From Bacillota bacterium (GTDB lineage: Bacteria > Planctomycetota > UBA8108 > UBA1146): DNA of 64,000 bases. The translations under genes were made by a program, and so were the position numbers. The notes under the pieces are model-generated. The model saw only the letters and a program-made list of their open reading frames with translations, was not told the origin of the DNA and ran no database searches. Below are positions 62,879 through 64,000 of the stretch, one piece after another (position 1 is the stretch's first letter; the number at the start of each line of letters is the position of its first letter). The DNA lies in assembly GCA_003973385.1 (NCBI GenBank), contig QNYK01000108.1, positions 1 through 64,000 of the forward strand. Reading direction: 5' to 3'.

Positions 62879-64000
62879 TTGCGCTGGCTTGGTAACAAGA
62901 CTCCGCTGCTGGAAGAGATATTGCTCGCTGCAGAGCGCGCTGGATTTCAGGGCGGGACCGTATGTGACCTGTTTGCAGGAAGTGGTGCGGTGGGACGTTT
63001 CTTCCGGTCGAGGGGGTTTCATGTCGTTTCCACTGACCTGATGCACTGCTCTCTGGCCTTTCAGAAGGTGTATCTGGAGTGCCCGGGACCCCCCTCGTTT
63101 CTGGGTGTTCAGCAATTCTGGGACCAGCTGGAGCCGATCGATGCCAGCAGGCTCCACGATGCAGAGCCGCAGGACATTTCGTCGTGGACTCCGTTTCTGA
63201 AGCTCATCCGATACCTCGAGGAGGAACTTCCAGCAATGGAGGGAATCCTGGTCAGGCAATTCTCCCCCGCTGGTGCGGCAGGAAGAGGCTACCTGACCCC
63301 CGAAAACGCAGCGCGTATCGATGCGATCATCCATCAGATTCGCTCATGGCGTATCTCAGGTCTTCTCGATGAGTCAGAGATCTGGTTACTGATCGTCAGC
63401 GTCATCGATGCGGCGGATCGGGTAGCCAACATCTCAGGAACCTATGGGGCGTATCTCAAGAGTTGGCAGCAGAACTCACTCCATGACCTGAAACTGCGCA
63501 TTCCGTCAACCGTCGAGGGCCCGGTTGGAGAGGCCCATCGATGTGATGCCAGCGATTGGATCGAGCAGGTGGATTGTGATCTTCTCTATCTTGATCCGCC
63601 TTATAATCAACGACAATACGGTGCCAACTATCACCTCCCAGAAGTCCTGTCCTTGTTGCCGATGGAAGAATCAGATGATTCCATCGAAGCGCAACTGTAC
63701 GGAAAGACGGGTCTGTTGCCCTGGAAGGATGTGGCATCGCCACTGTGTAGCCGGCGCGGTACCGAGTGCAGAGATTCGATGGAGACCGTCATCCAGAGAG
63801 CACGAGCCAGAGGAATAGTGTTCTCATACAGTGAGGAAGGCATCCTCTCCAGAGACCAGATCGAGCAGATGCTGTACAGGTGGGCCGTGCAAGAGCACCC
63901 GAGCGACGCTTCTGTTGCATCCAGAGCAAATATTCTGCACGAGATCCCCTATCGAAGATTCAAGAGCGACCGGAGTGGCTCAGCGCGTAACTTTCGTCCA
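62879..64000 (+). CDS. D12-class DNA adenine-N6 methyltransferase 2, 5' part
   Basis: Partial gene, open to the right edge; 374 codons are visible. Translated by hand because it starts with TTG at 62879, after GAGGG at 5 bases. It opens with RWLGNKTPLLEEILLAA, motif I TVCDLFAGSGAVGRFF, a middle recognition segment, and CDLLYLDPPYNQRQYGANYHL (DPPY) followed by PEVLSLLP. It lies one base after methylase 1. The pairing of two D12 enzymes recalls type IIS systems with asymmetric sites, where each strand needs its own methylase. The rest of the system would be to the right. Confidence 0.85.
   Translation, partial: MRWLGNKTPLLEEILLAAERAGFQGGTVCDLFAGSGAVGRFFRSRGFHVVSTDLMHCSLAFQKVYLECPGPPSFLGVQQFWDQLEPIDASRLHDAEPQDISSWTPFLKLIRYLEEELPAMEGILVRQFSPAGAAGRGYLTPENAARIDAIIHQIRSWRISGLLDESEIWLLIVSVIDAADRVANISGTYGAYLKSWQQNSLHDLKLRIPSTVEGPVGEAHRCDASDWIEQVDCDLLYLDPPYNQRQYGANYHLPEVLSLLPMEESDDSIEAQLYGKTGLLPWKDVASPLCSRRGTECRDSMETVIQRARARGIVFSYSEEGILSRDQIEQMLYRWAVQEHPSDASVASRANILHEIPYRRFKSDRSGSARNFRP

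Overview
The window is a chromosomal segment, roughly 55-60% G+C and densely packed with genes that often overlap by 1-4 bases. It probably comes from a Planctomycetota-type bacterium. The case rests on a secreted FG-GAP protein with a dockerin-like tail, a DUF6941-like protein, paired MuiA/DUF4139 proteins, VWA proteins and many secreted or membrane proteins. The phylum is an inference. I see no insertion sequence, prophage, CRISPR array or rRNA.

Layout. 1-593: 5' part of a minus-strand CNNM/CorC-type membrane protein. 1263-14841: a long flagellar run, fliF-fliH-fliI-fliJ-fliO-fliP-fliQ-fliR-flhB-flhA-flhF-flhG, then a FliA/WhiG-type sigma factor. Sigma-54-like GG-N10-GC sites lie upstream of both fliF and the sigma gene. 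There is no fliG in the run, but the FliF cytoplasmic tail looks like the FliG N-terminal domain. FlhB ends before the NPTH autocleavage domain. 14883-16658: a polytopic membrane protein resembling glycosyltransferases. 16716-20503 (minus): a selenocysteine locus made of a DUF3108-like protein, selA, selD and tRNA-Sec. SelD is itself read through an in-frame UGA. A YedE-like selenium transporter gene lies apart at 45.7 kb. 20849-23407: hup and priA converge on a shared terminator. 23594-27822: a SAM methyltransferase coupled to bshC-bshB-bshA, the complete set for bacillithiol.

27.8-37 kb: a MogA/MoaB-type gene, two paralogous secreted VWA proteins flanking a PfkB kinase, an M48 peptidase, a PilZ protein, an M61-PDZ peptidase and an archaeal-type prolyl-tRNA synthetase. 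37-49 kb: an M20 amidohydrolase, a zinc-domain-less HypA-like small protein before a UbiD decarboxylase, the FG-GAP protein, a GNAT, an arylsulfotransferase-like protein, an outer-membrane candidate, yedE, a sialidase-like BNR protein, and a PmtA-like methyltransferase with a membrane partner. 49-56 kb: a 3-hydroxyisobutyrate dehydrogenase-like enzyme, SprT-like protein, formate-THF ligase, an RNase HII-like protein, a SpoU methylase and YceH. 56-60 kb: a tandem MuiA pair. 61-64 kb: an SRPBCC protein followed by two tandem D12-class DNA adenine methylases, the second running off the window.

How the parts fit. The flagellar run supplies the MS ring, export ATPase, export gate, placement GTPases and probably the late sigma factor; C-ring, rod, hook and filament genes must lie elsewhere. 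The sel genes cover selenophosphate supply, Ser-to-Sec conversion and the tRNA. SelB is not here. Formate-THF ligase is compatible with one-carbon metabolism fed by formate, but no formate dehydrogenase is in the window.
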